NCBI GenBank assembly: GCA_015680685.1
Contig: MNCI01027100.1
Span: 446,911 to 510,910, forward strand
Reading direction: 5' to 3'
Length of the DNA: 64,000 nt
DNA from: Gnetum montanum
Taxonomy: Eukaryota; Streptophyta; Gnetopsida; Gnetales; Gnetaceae
The notes beneath the pieces are model-generated. The model did not search any database and was not told the DNA's origin. It saw only the letters and a list, made by a program, of their open reading frames with translations. A program made the position numbers and the translations under genes. Positions 49,897 to 60,300 of the stretch are shown piece by piece (within the stretch, counting starts at the first letter, position 1; each line of letters opens with the position of its first letter).

Positions 49897-49907
49897 TTGT
49901 GGGGGTA
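49897..49907 (+). promoter_or_regulatory. Polypurine tract of element E
   Basis: TTGTGGGGGTA directly precedes the 3' LTR. The ~60-bp block before it (CATACCTTCCC, TTGTAAG, GATGAGTTTTCATT) is shared with B, C, D and G. Confidence 0.78.
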
Positions 49908-50789
49908 TGACAAGTCGTGTCAACGAGGCCTTATGGATGTGACCCCATTAACGTAGTTGCATCGACATGGGATTTGATACGTTGACATGGCCCCGTTGAC
50001 ATAGTGTTTATTTTTTCCTATAAATGCATGCTCACTAGCCACATTTAAGGCATACATCTCATAGTTGTAGTGGAGCTCTTGTAGTTTTCTTATTTGAAAG
50101 TTAGAATATTTTTCTAAGTGCTTGCTGTAGGAGTCAACGGGCGTATGGATCTTTATTCAAGCACTATTATACTCGAGCACGGTGGTGTGTGTGTCAATAA
50201 AGATGAGCTTTCTGATAAATGTTGCAGCACTTTGAAATAGATTAATTATTTCTTTTACACATTTAGTATTATATGCAATTTTATTTAATGCTTTAAGTAA
50301 TTTAATAATTAATTAAGTAATAAATTAAGCTAGATTAAATAGTGAACATTAAGCACATAAGTACAACCACTTCAAGCATACGTTTAGTGCTTGGTAATCC
50401 TAGTAATGCTTAACATTTGGTAACCTAGCAGCATTAAACGTGTTTAGGATGTGTACAGCAAATGGGAATAGATGCTTATGCTAGGATTAGTTAAATATTA
50501 GCTAGTTAGATTAAATTAGCAATTAAATATCTTTAATTCTCTATTCTTTATTCTTAGATGACTTAGGACATAAAACACGAAAATGACAAAAATCACATGC
50601 CTTAGTTGCACTTAACCATACCTTTGCATTTCACAAGTGTAATTGGAAAGACAATGATTGCAATAGTTAGTTTTACTTTCTAGAGACTAGTGTACTTAGA
50701 AGGCTATAAGTCCACGGAATTCCACTCGATCATGCATGAATGCTTAGTGATTCATATGGTTGAACATAGGGTCTACTCGTTGCTCATCA
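49908..50789 (+). repeat. 3' LTR of element E
   Basis: The 882-bp LTR starts TGACAAG and ends CTCATCA. GTTGACATGG/GTTGACATAG-type motifs precede a TATA box (CTATAAATGCATGC) near 50020. It pairs with 37592-38493 and is followed by TSD CCTTT. Confidence 0.92.
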
Positions 50790-50794
50790 CCTTT

Positions 50795-52574
50795 CCATGT
50801 CTTATCCACAAGCTATGCGAAAGGAGAGGAATAGCTTGCTATTCCAATGATGTGGTCCATCATGCTCTTGTCGCATCATGATAGGAAATGATGAAAGATA
50901 AGATAGCAATAAAGCTACAGGAAGAGGAGTAACCACCACCACCACTTGTAGTTGTAGAGACTATACCAGAGGCACTCGTAGTTATTGAAAGAATTAGAAA
51001 ACTTCAAGAGTAGTAATTATAAAGCTTTTTTTACATCCAACCATGAGTCATCTTAATGAGGTTGTAAGGATCATCAGCTAGTTGGATAGAGAAACAACCC
51101 TGCTCTTCTCTATACAAAGGAATTAGATGCCTACTAGGCCCAATCCAAGTGCTATGAAGATCATAGTATTCTTTCCTGGATAAATATTCCTTGAGATTTT
51201 AGGAAATGTTGTAGCCTTCTTTGTCATGTTGGAGGAAGGTGATGAGGTAACCATCCTAGTTATGTCAAAAAAGGGTTGGAAGATAGTAGCGAAGGTGGTG
51301 GCTGACAGAGTAGCTAAAGCCTTGAATCCTCCTACAATGATTGTACCTAACATTACCATCATGGCAACTATCCATGTGTCTGTACGAGTAGAGAATGGTT
51401 AGATGAGCATTGCCCAATATGAGGAGGTGTTGGAGAGACTGCTTGGAGCTAGGCAACTACTTCCAGATATCTTTGATCTTTTGAATGAAATCATTGCAAA
51501 CTAGTCGTAAGTGCTTAAGACAAGAGGCAAGTTGTTGATTACCAATGCACAACTAGAGGAGGCCACCATAGCCAATCACTACAGGTGAAAAATTAGGCCT
51601 GGAAATTTGAATGAGTGAAAAATCACTATAGGGAGGTCAATGAAAAAGAGATCTAATTAGCAAAGGTAAAGATGAATGAGGCCCTCTAGCAACTCTAGTA
51701 ACGAAGTTATGTATGGTAGTCCATCTTTGATGGATTGAACACATATAACAAACTAGAGATTCACCTAAAGGAGTTACGAGTTGAAGAGATAATGGAGTAC
51801 ATAGAGCTCACTAACCTCCATTATGCAAACTTGGCGATGCCAACAACAGGGAGGTTGAGGACTAAGTTAGAGAAGCAAGTTGCTAGTTCTTACCTCCTTT
51901 ACAAGGGGAAATTCAAGCTTTACAAAGAGACCAAACAAAAGTTGGAGACAAATAATGTGAAGCTTAAATTTCTTAGGAGTAGATTCATTGATCAATAGTT
52001 TGTTGTTGAGAACCTAGCAAGACAAATAAATGACTACCATGAGCTTTAAAACCTAGTAAAGACATTCAATATCGAATGTAAACAATTCACAACCTAGTTC
52101 ATCAATGTAAAGGAAATGTTTTCTTCAATGTCATGCCCATGGGATATCCCACATTAGCCCACATCAATGAAACCACTTGGATCATGTATGACCCACACAA
52201 TAAGGAAGAGAAAATGAAAGTATTTTTGGATGCTTTGAAAATTCTAGTAGCAGTAGTGGCAGGAGCAGGTCAACCTTAGCCTCCAATAGCATTGGGATGA
52301 GATGAAGGACCATTAAAGCCATAAGAGCCTTCACCTCTAGGCACTATTTGAGAATTCATCTAATTTTTGGCTATTTTATAAGCACCTGTTGAAATTTTGT
52401 AAAGTGCCCAATTTTGTTGTAATGGATACTCATTTTTGTAACAATGTATAATTTGACACTCAAAGTTAGTTATAGTTAGTCAGTTTTTCTTTCTATTAAT
52501 AAATTCTATACTTTTCCAAATTTTGTAAGAAGCTCAATCCTACTTTTGTTCTCTCAAGGATGAGTTCTGAGTCA
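50795..52574 (+). pseudogene. Extra ORF of element D, second part, and 3' end
   Basis: It resumes after E with LSHKLCERRGIACYSNDVVHHALV, the partner of IRKLCKRARIVHYANDIIRHPLV in E. A Pro-rich stretch (about 50930) and a coiled-coil-rich part follow, including the open 87-codon piece at 51735-51998 (LTNLHYANLAMPTTGRLRTK). The frame ends near 52290 and a 280-bp non-coding tail leads to the polypurine tract. Stops are frequent. Confidence 0.75.
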
Positions 52575-52586
52575 GTTGTGGGGGTA
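52575..52586 (+). promoter_or_regulatory. Polypurine tract of element D
   Basis: AGTTGTGGGGGTA precedes the 3' LTR, with the shared upstream block (CTCAAGGATGAGTT) in place. Confidence 0.78.
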
Positions 52587-53488
52587 TGATGAAACATCAA
52601 TAAGATAGGTTGTGTCAATGCATGCTTGTTGATGTAGCCTTGTTGGCATATCATTGTTGACGCATATTAGGATGCATTGATGTAGATAAATTGACATTGA
52701 CATAATTGTTGCTTATATAAATGCGTACATCCCTCACATTTTTGACACCTTTTGATTGTAGAGTTAGCTAAATTCTTGCTGTTTCTTCCTTCCAAAGATA
52801 GAATATTTTTCCTTTGAATGCTTGTAGTGTGGATTTATGAGATTGTACGACATTTTATTTAAGTGCTTATGTACCTAAACACATTGGCATGAACAATAAT
52901 AAAGTTAAGATTTCCTACATCCATTGTATCACTTAAATTAGTTTAATCCTACTTTTTTGCTCTTTACTTTACATGCACTTTTGATTAGTGTTCTTAATTA
53001 AGTAATTAATGTTATCATTCATAAGCAACATGAGTATGACCATTTTGAGCATAATCGATTAACACTTGGCAATCCTAGTAGTGAATACTTAGTATGCCCA
53101 ATAGTAAACACTTGGCAATCCAGTGGTGTTAATATGAATTCAAGATGAGTATGGTAATGGGAATGGATACTCTACGTTAGGATAGTTAGTTAATGAAATA
53201 GTTGATTAGTTAGTTAATTCAATTATCATATCCTTATTTGATCATCTAGCCATTAGGAGAAAAATAATAAAATAATTATAAAAATGCATATCTTATGCCT
53301 TAATCACACTTAACTGTATATACAGTTAGACACAAGTGTTGATCAAAGAAACAAGTAGTTACAACTCCACAAATCACTATTTAAGAATATTGGCCACTTA
53401 GGTAACTAAGTTTATAGAATTCGATCAAATTGTTAGTGAATGCTTGTGATTTGTATAGTTGGGTGTAGGGGATACTTGTCGCTCATCA
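52587..53488 (+). repeat. 3' LTR of element D
   Basis: The 902-bp LTR starts TGATGAAACAT and ends CTCATCA. GTTGATGTAG and related motifs precede a TATA box (TTATATAAATGCG) near 52712. It matches the two halves of the 5' LTR. The CAAGG that follows is the TSD. Confidence 0.92.
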
Positions 53489-53882
53489 CAAGGAAATGTA
53501 AATTCTAAGCTAAGTTGCATAGAAAATAAATTGCATTGAAAGTAAATTATATTCTAAGTGAAAGTATTACAATGAATAGGAATCAATGTCAATCTTACTG
53601 CCAATCATAGATTATGTCCAGCTATGATGCCACTCGAATAAGATGTCATATAATCAACTCAAATTCATGTTGTAGGCACCTGCTAACTATTTACTAAGAT
53701 TATGGAAATAAACTGTAAGAGTTTGACTATGCTACTAACTAAATGGTGTATAAACACAATGGGCAAACCGTATTTATAAGTTTTTTTGTGACTGCATCAA
53801 CATAGAGGCTTAGTTGATGAAGATGCATCAATGCATTAGCATTGACTAAGCCCTTATAAAATAACACTTTTATTGTTCATCA
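53489..53882 (-). repeat. Solo LTR F, right part
   Basis: It continues the LTR cut at 21224, with CACTCGAATAAGATG, a TATA box read leftward (plus strand TATTTATAAG) near 53770, and GTTGATG/GCATCAA motifs at about 53790-53860. It ends TTCATCA at 53882, then ATCTC, matching ATCTT before 20745. The total F length is about 870 bp. Confidence 0.78.
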
Positions 53883-55373
53883 ATCTCCTAAGTATAGTAA
53901 CCTTCTTATGTTCTAGTCACATTCATTTTGGTGGTTTGCAGTTATTGCTCGTGCCTTTAATAAATTTCAGTATCCTTCTCATCACATCCCCATTCCCAAA
54001 TGATGTTGTTGCCTAATGAAGATGGTACCTTTACATAATAAGTGTGTTATTGTTAACCTAACAAGACTTGAAAGGGTAGTTGTAATTGAGACTTGAAAGG
54101 GCATGTTGTAATAACGGACGTGTCTCTTGAGGTGACCTTTGGGGGTTTGACCTAAGGCATTTATACCTAGGCTTAGAGGTCATGCCAAGCATGGAGTGGT
54201 GAAGCCAATACAGGCAAGTCACAAGAGCCGAGTGAAGCCAGATAAGAAGTGGACTAATTATCCCTTTTGGCTAGGTAATAGGCTTAATCGTGGTAGCAGT
54301 GCTGGATTACCTTGAAGGGATATATGCCAAAGGAAGAAAACCCTAAGGAACACTCTTAGAGCATGATATAGATACGCTATTCCAACTTAATAAAGCATTA
54401 TTTTCTTTCTCTTTCTGCATTTTCCTATTATTTCCTTTATACATAATGTCGTATATCACATCCATTTTACATTTGGTATATTTTCTTTGTACGCATAATG
54501 TCTAATATATTGTATATTTGACGTTTGCCATGACATCTAGGGATGAGATGTCACACTTCTAAGAGGATTTTTAAGTTATTACTAATTCAAAGAGAATGTT
54601 GTGGATGAAGTAGGGATTATGCAAACAAATCTTAAAAACTATCATCCCTTTTTACAAGCAGTCATTCCAATTATTGAAGCTTGGTTTTAGATACATGAAT
54701 CTTCCTTATGGGAATTGTAAGATAATTGGTTTTGGAATGATGGTTATCATATTTTAGACTTAACAATATCCAAATGCATGATTATGGTGCTTCATAGAGA
54801 ATACCATTTTCAATATTTAAATCACAAATGGTGTATCAATTGAAGCTTTGATAAATAGAGAACCCCTTTTAAGAAGTTATAAAGGATTGGTTGACAACTT
54901 AAGATTAAAGTTTTCATATGATCATCGCTTAATAATGGACTTTCAATGAATGCAAGAATACAATAGATTGGGCCTTATACTCATTGATGTGCCTTTTAAG
55001 ATTCTCTAAAATATCATTTGCATTATAGATGTTTGATAGCACCATAGGCCCTTTCAATTCCTATTACTTTGTACTACAAACCAATACCCTCTTAGCTCCA
55101 TGTTCCAAGAAGACTAGTTTGGAATTGCTCTCCATTCAAATAACCTTTCAACATATGAATGCTATAAGGACTTAGAACTAATTAATTTGTGGGACTACAT
55201 TTGCCTTTACATCTTCATTTGCCTATGCAAATGCTACTTGCAAGCCGTAACTACTTCTTGTCTTTACTGTTGGACATCCTTGCCTCCTATCAATTGTTAG
55301 ATGAAGTTCCATCTACTTTCACTTTATTAGGTACCACATTGAAGTGGGTCATTTGTTTGGCACTATTTTGTTG
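53883..55373 (+). pseudogene. Probable LINE continuation, strongly decayed, with an LTR-like insert
   Basis: This is the sequence on the far side of F from the LINE, so it should be LINE 3' sequence. Short pieces (WFWNDGYHILDL near 54740 and VDNLRLKF near 54895) fit the part of L1 ORF2 after reverse transcriptase, but none is diagnostic. Positions 54060-54545 differ in character and may be a separate insert. No host gene was seen. Confidence 0.4.
54060..54545. repeat. LTR-like unknown segment
   Basis: The segment starts with a repeated ACTTGAAAGGG (54066 and 54092). It contains a moderately GC-rich middle and an AATAAAGC near 54398, then a T-rich end. It closes in an inverted pair TGACATCT...AGATGTCA near 54529-54552. 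This could be a lone LTR of another family. Boundaries and family were not established. Confidence 0.3.
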
Positions 55374-55386
55374 TTAGGATAAAATG

Positions 55387-55529
55387 GGGGGTGTTGAAAC
55401 CCAAAATACACGAAACATAGGCACACCAAGATTTATAAAAATTTATAACATAGTGCTACCTGGTAGAATTAAACTTGTGACCTAGGGTTAGCAAACTCAA
55501 ACCTATACCACTAGGCTAACACCTCACTC
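55387..55529 (-). mobile_element. tRNA-derived SINE, 143 bp, with 13-bp TSD
   Basis: A perfect direct repeat TTAGGATAAAATG flanks it (55374-55386 and 55530-55542). On the minus strand it begins near AGTGAGGTGTTAGCC. It has a Pol III A box TAGCCTAGTGG (complement of 55508-55518) and a B-box-like GTTTAATTC (complement of 55466-55474), about 34 bases apart, as in tRNA-derived SINEs. The 3' end lacks a poly(A) tail and ends near CAACACCCCC. Confidence 0.8.
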
Positions 55530-55542
55530 TTAGGATAAAATG

Positions 55543-57313
55543 ACTATAGATGCCTTGTTTGCGTGGATCTTGATTATTTTTCTAACATTTTTATTTTTCT
55601 TGCTTTTGGGCCCAAGCCTGCGTATGGCCCATGTTTTGGGACCCCCTTGTGCTAGCCGTCGTCTAAAGTTGAGGCCCGAATCTTTTGATAATCTGTTGGC
55701 CTATGCTTTTGGTTGGGACCATAGCCTGGCCGAATGTGTGCCCCTAGCCCGTCACTCGCGTAGAAGCCTCCGTTAAATCTTTTCAATTTGAAAAGCTTTA
55801 CTTACAAAGACGCTTTTGGGAGGGACACAGCACAGGACAGCTACTTACGCTACTTGCCATTTCAATTCAACATAACATGTGCATCTTCCCCTCCCATGCC
55901 AGTCACCCGTTTGTTTGAACAAAGTGCGAGAAGCAAAGCCGTCCGTCCTGTTCTTCCTTCAAACAATCGTTCGTTCGTTCGTTGTAGCCCACCGTGAGAG
56001 GCCGGCCAGACCTCCAAATTCCTTCGCCAAATCATGGAGAACGGGTAAATGCCGACTTGTTCGGCCACCGGAAAAGAAAGTGTGACATGTCCGTATTACA
56101 GGCCTTCAGTCCGCCACGTCGAAGAACTGCGCCGATTCTGTGCAGGAGCTGTGGCATTCCGCAGGTCGATTAAGATTCTGATGATCCGACCATTCATCAT
56201 CATCTTCTTCTTCGTCAGGAGTGGCAGCGGCATTGACGACGACGTCGTCGTTGGTCGCCCACTGTGCCGCGAAAAGAATTCAATTAAATATGATATGCTC
56301 TGCTAATACCAGAGGTACCTCGCACGTCGCCGCCGCGGCTTTTGCTCTGCCATCTCCATCTCCATCTCCATCTGCATCTGCATCTGGATTTGCATCTGTG
56401 AGCGAACGTGTAAGTTGTGAGTTTCGTTTCTCGTGAAATAATCTGATTCGCAATGCGACTGTCCGTCCGTCTGTCAGTCATTTTACGTTTGCTCGTTTGA
56501 ATAGCCAGGAACGACGCAGAGCAGAGTAGCAAGACGATCCTGTTTCAGCAGCATTGCCATGCTGCGTTTCCATCGGCCAGTGCAGCCTTCCGGAGCCTGA
56601 AGATCTCTCCTCGACTTCATCGCCTTTGCGTTCGTCCGTGTGGGCCTCCTTTTTGAAGGAATCGGTCATTTCCTTACGCGTGGAGCCGCCTTCCCTTTGT
56701 TTGCACAGGCAAATACCGATTATCCCGTTTTTTGTCATTCTGTTCCGCTTTGCCTTGGATTTTTTTTTTTGTTCGGTTGTTTATGTTTCCGCACAGGTTG
56801 AATGGTAAATATCCAAAGCCAGGATGCGTTTCGGTATTTTCGAATTGAAGACTTGACACGATGATCCACGCTAAAATCGTTGTGGTATCGATTCTTGAAA
56901 GCTTCGGCACAGCGATGTTTTAGCTGCAAGTTTAGGACTCGAAAGGGACATTCCGTTTGCCAGAATGACGCGTTGCCTGCAATTCCGTCTTCACGGAGTG
57001 GTTTAATGTAGTCTGGAAGCGTCAACTGTAATTCATGAAGGCTGTGATTTGCCGGTTCATCTCAGCGTAGGAGAATCTGCCTAGTCGATGCTGCAGCACT
57101 AGAGCAGAAATCATTGGCAAAACCAGTTCTATGAAATTTAAAATATTTTTAAGTCGTTATGAGAAACGGCAACCCTTAAATTTGGATGTTTAGTACCTTT
57201 TAAGAAAGCGCTTTCTCAGGCAAATGAATTCTCGTGTCCTTATTCTTAATCACGGAAACGATTGTTAGCTTCTTAGATGGTCTTAATTTGCTAATTGCTT
57301 GGCCGTTTCTCAG
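55543..57313 (+). promoter_or_regulatory. Promoter and 5' leader region of the LPA1-like gene
   Basis: This stretch is richer in GC and CpG than anything to its left and is free of recognisable elements. It has TCGT repeats (55967-55983), a CATCTC/CATCTG hexamer repeat (56351-56398) and pyrimidine-rich runs. An exact donor-like GTGTAAGT lies near 56408-56415 and an acceptor-like TTTCTCAG ends at 57313. A leader exon spliced to the coding exon is therefore likely. The transcription start and TATA box were not identified. Short open frames here are not supported as genes. Confidence 0.55.
56351..56398. repeat. CATCTC/CATCTG hexamer repeat in leader region
   Basis: Eight units of CATCTN N are in tandem, first CATCTC then CATCTG, ending with imperfect GGATTTG and CATCTG. 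Its place upstream of the coding exon suggests a leader or promoter microsatellite. Confidence 0.85.
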
Positions 57314-57367
57314 GTACTTTCTACCCTTTTGGACAGCTTCTACCGTAGAACTGAAAACGTGCTGATC

Positions 57368-60300
57368 ATGGCAGAAGCACATAAATTATGCTATATTGTT
57401 GTTGTGGATGATCATACACGAATGGGAGAAAATGAATCGTCGGCAGGACCAGGAGCTTCACAGAGTCTCTATTTTCGTTATACATATGCAATTTTGCAGA
57501 GCACATTGCAGCTAATGGGCTGCAAACCGCGCCTTGCTTTCAAGGTAATCATATGCGTTTGTATCAGGCACATAATTTCCTGGTAGATACAATTAGCAAC
57601 TATTAAAACTAAAAAAATTTGTCTTTATGAATTGTTACAAATTAATAAATTATAACTGAGAATTTCTTTATATTATATGGGCATTAATATGCAAAATTTA
57701 CAAACCTGAGAAACTTAGTAAACAAGGGAAAAGTCCTTAGCAAATGCAGCCGTTGAAAAGATTAACTCTCTGCATTAAGAGATGCACAAAATAATTCAGT
57801 CAGATACTATACACTAAAATCAGATGAAATGTGATGCTGCAGGGGGGGAACACATGCAAGTACCCAGCGTCACTCGTCAGGTTTCCTGCAAAGAAATTAG
57901 GGAAGATATACAGGGGGAGTAAGCCAACGGTTAATATGCGTCGTGATACTTAAGTCTCATGAACTGTCCTTCAAGCTGCATTTGAATAACACCAATGAGG
58001 ATGTTCTTTTGTTCTGTTTTTGGTTGGGAAGGATACGGAACATCACTGCCGAAATGGACTCGAGTCTTTAGAGTTTGTTTTTGGTTCTGGGTTATGGTCT
58101 TCTGTACCTTTTCTTGAAACTTTTGGTACTTTAGTTGTGCCATTAACATCTCAAGGTTATATAGTTATATGCTTGTTATTATAGTTCAGTATGTGTACTT
58201 CTATTCTCTATATTTGGTTCTTGCATGTCTATATAATGCACTAAAAAAAAATCCACAGAAGTTTTCATTGTATGCATTCCAGAACATTGTTATCTAACTT
58301 TTTCCCTAATTGTTTAGAATCAAATACACATAATGCCAATGAAGTGATAGCTCAACTGGTAATTTGTTGGCTTTTTAACCTATAAGTTGCAAGTTCAACC
58401 TACAATTAAGGCAGTGGTATGGCTATGATACACCTAGAACTTTCAGGGCATGAGTACTTTGAAGAAGGGGAAAAATTGGCCTGTTATATATGCTTGGGGG
58501 ACAATGGTTAGTAGAGTCAATCATCATCATCCTAGCCTTGTCCCAACAAAATGGGGTCAGCTACATGAGTTCTTTTTTACCATTTGCATCTACGAAGAGC
58601 CAGATCTTTGTTTGGTTAGTAGAGTTAAATCATGAATAAATGAGATTTGTTAAGTGAAATCTTCTCTTTAGAAAAGAATGCTATCAGCATTTCTGTTTAC
58701 TTTGGTGACATATCTTTCTTAATGTTGAAAGTGGTTGGCACCTAAGCTGTCTCTTTGAAATCTTTGTATTTTTCTCTACATCAGCATAGACAATCTCTAC
58801 CCAGCTAAAAGTGAATTCATGGGCCAACTCTTGGGGACAAGGAACAATCCTTAGATTGAGAATGACTCTGGGATAAAACTGTCCCTGGGGTAAAAATATA
58901 CACAAGGCTCCCACTTCACATTTTCCTACCTGTCTACTTTGTACTGATATTATGGTTGCTTGCTTTGAACAGATGCATATGGTGTATAAACTGTGTACTT
59001 GTTTTCTTTGGCCATTTCTGGCAAAGTTAGATTTACTTACATAATTAATCTTATCTTCAGTTAAAAAGGCACATAGTTATAAACATAAATAAGTGTTTCT
59101 AACCTTTCTAGTGTGTTTTAATGTACACTATATTTTTCACCATTTAGCTAACCCCAAGTAGTTTTTTTTTTTTTTGGAAAAAATTATTGCTAACATTTAA
59201 AATATATGAAATTGGAACTGGAGATTTTATTACGTCCATAGACCCAAATGATCTATAGGACAACCAATACATTTATATAATTAAAACCAAAAACCTGGCT
59301 CAACAAAGTGGCTGACCACCATTAGATGCAACAAAAATAAATCATACGAATGGTTGGCACAAATATTATATTTGTACCTTAAGTGTTCAGTCAGTCATAT
59401 GGCAACTAAGAAAAACATGTGGCTCATCATCAAGGGCTTTAGACCTACATAACCTATATATGTACACTCTTCTCTTGGTAGGTGAATTCATCTTCCACTT
59501 TCTATCTATAGATGATGTGAACATAGACATAGCCTGATAAAACTGCGAGCTCTAGTTGAGATATGAGCTGTAAGAAACTGGATAGGTGAATCTAAAGAAT
59601 TACTTCTAATGTGCTCCAAGTAAATTTTTTTATTTATTTCTACATTCAACCATAACCTTGCCAATACTTGTTTCTTAGCCAACTTCGGGAAGTGCTTAGG
59701 ACTATTTGGCATCTTCTTCTATGGGATATTCCAAAGTTTGAGCTATTGTTTTTTGTTTTTTGTTTTTCTTTTGTTTTCAAAGTACCAGCCTTGTTCTCTT
59801 GTGCATTAAAGGACTACTTTAGAAAATTTGGGTTGTTTTGCTTTTGGAAGGTTTACAGTATAAGCAGTAGATTGGTAGGAAGCTTCAACTTCCAAATCAC
59901 AGTCCAAAAGCAACATGGGATATGGTGTTTGAGCCTTAACCTTCAATTCAGCTAATAAAAAAAAACCTTTTTGTACCCTTTCAATAAGTTGCTAGTTTTT
60001 TGCACAGAGACCTGCCCCCACATTGTACACCCATACACCTATACAACATAGTAGGGTAAATAATAGTATAGAAAATTTGTTTTTTGACTTTCCAAGCCCA
60101 TGTTCCTAACACCTTGCACTTGTTTTTAAGTGCAGAGAGTTTTAATTCCTTCACACTATTATCCCACTTATGATTGTTTACATAGTGGAAACCAAGTATC
60201 TAAAGAAGGGCACAATGTTGACATGAGTAGATCCAAAACTAAAGTGGTAATATATTATGATCTATAAAGCAAGCATATGCATGCGGTAATTATGCTGATC

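Larger units (their letters stand above)
37592..50789 (+). mobile_element. Element E: full-length 13.2-kb gypsy element with extra ORF, inserted in D
   Basis: It is flanked by a perfect TSD CCTTT (37587-37591 and 50790-50794). The order is 5' LTR, tRNA-Asp site, gag, protease, reverse transcriptase, RNase H, integrase, non-coding region, extra frame, polypurine tract and 3' LTR. Frames are broken but catalytic motifs of protease and reverse transcriptase survive. The LTRs look clearly more diverged than those of B and C, so E is probably older than them, though younger than D. Confidence 0.93.
21225..53488 (+). mobile_element. Element D: full-length gypsy element with extra ORF, split by C and E
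   Basis: D consists of three pieces: 21225-21589, 27886-37591 and 50795-53488, which together make about 12.8 kb. The flanks CAGGG (21220-21224) and CAAGG (53489-53493) are a one-mismatch TSD within solo LTR F. The order is 5' LTR, degraded tRNA-Asp site, gag, protease, reverse transcriptase, RNase H, integrase, a 2-kb non-coding region, the extra frame, polypurine tract and 3' LTR. All frames are broken. C lies in the 5' LTR and E in the extra frame, so D is older than both. Confidence 0.9.

Noticed and set aside
1-53882. A new defence or biosynthetic gene system in the repeat region
   Set aside because: Every sizeable coding signal there is explained by gypsy gag/pol/extra-frame or LINE sequence, all broken. 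No cargo gene of host type was seen.
55540-57025. Several 60-96-codon frames on both strands in the CpG-rich region
   Set aside because: GC-rich sequence has fewer stops by chance. The frames overlap each other on both strands, no protein family was recognised, and the region fits a promoter and leader.
58348-58400. A functional tRNA gene
   Set aside because: The A and B boxes are imperfect, no cloverleaf stems close, and the unit continues into a SINE tail.
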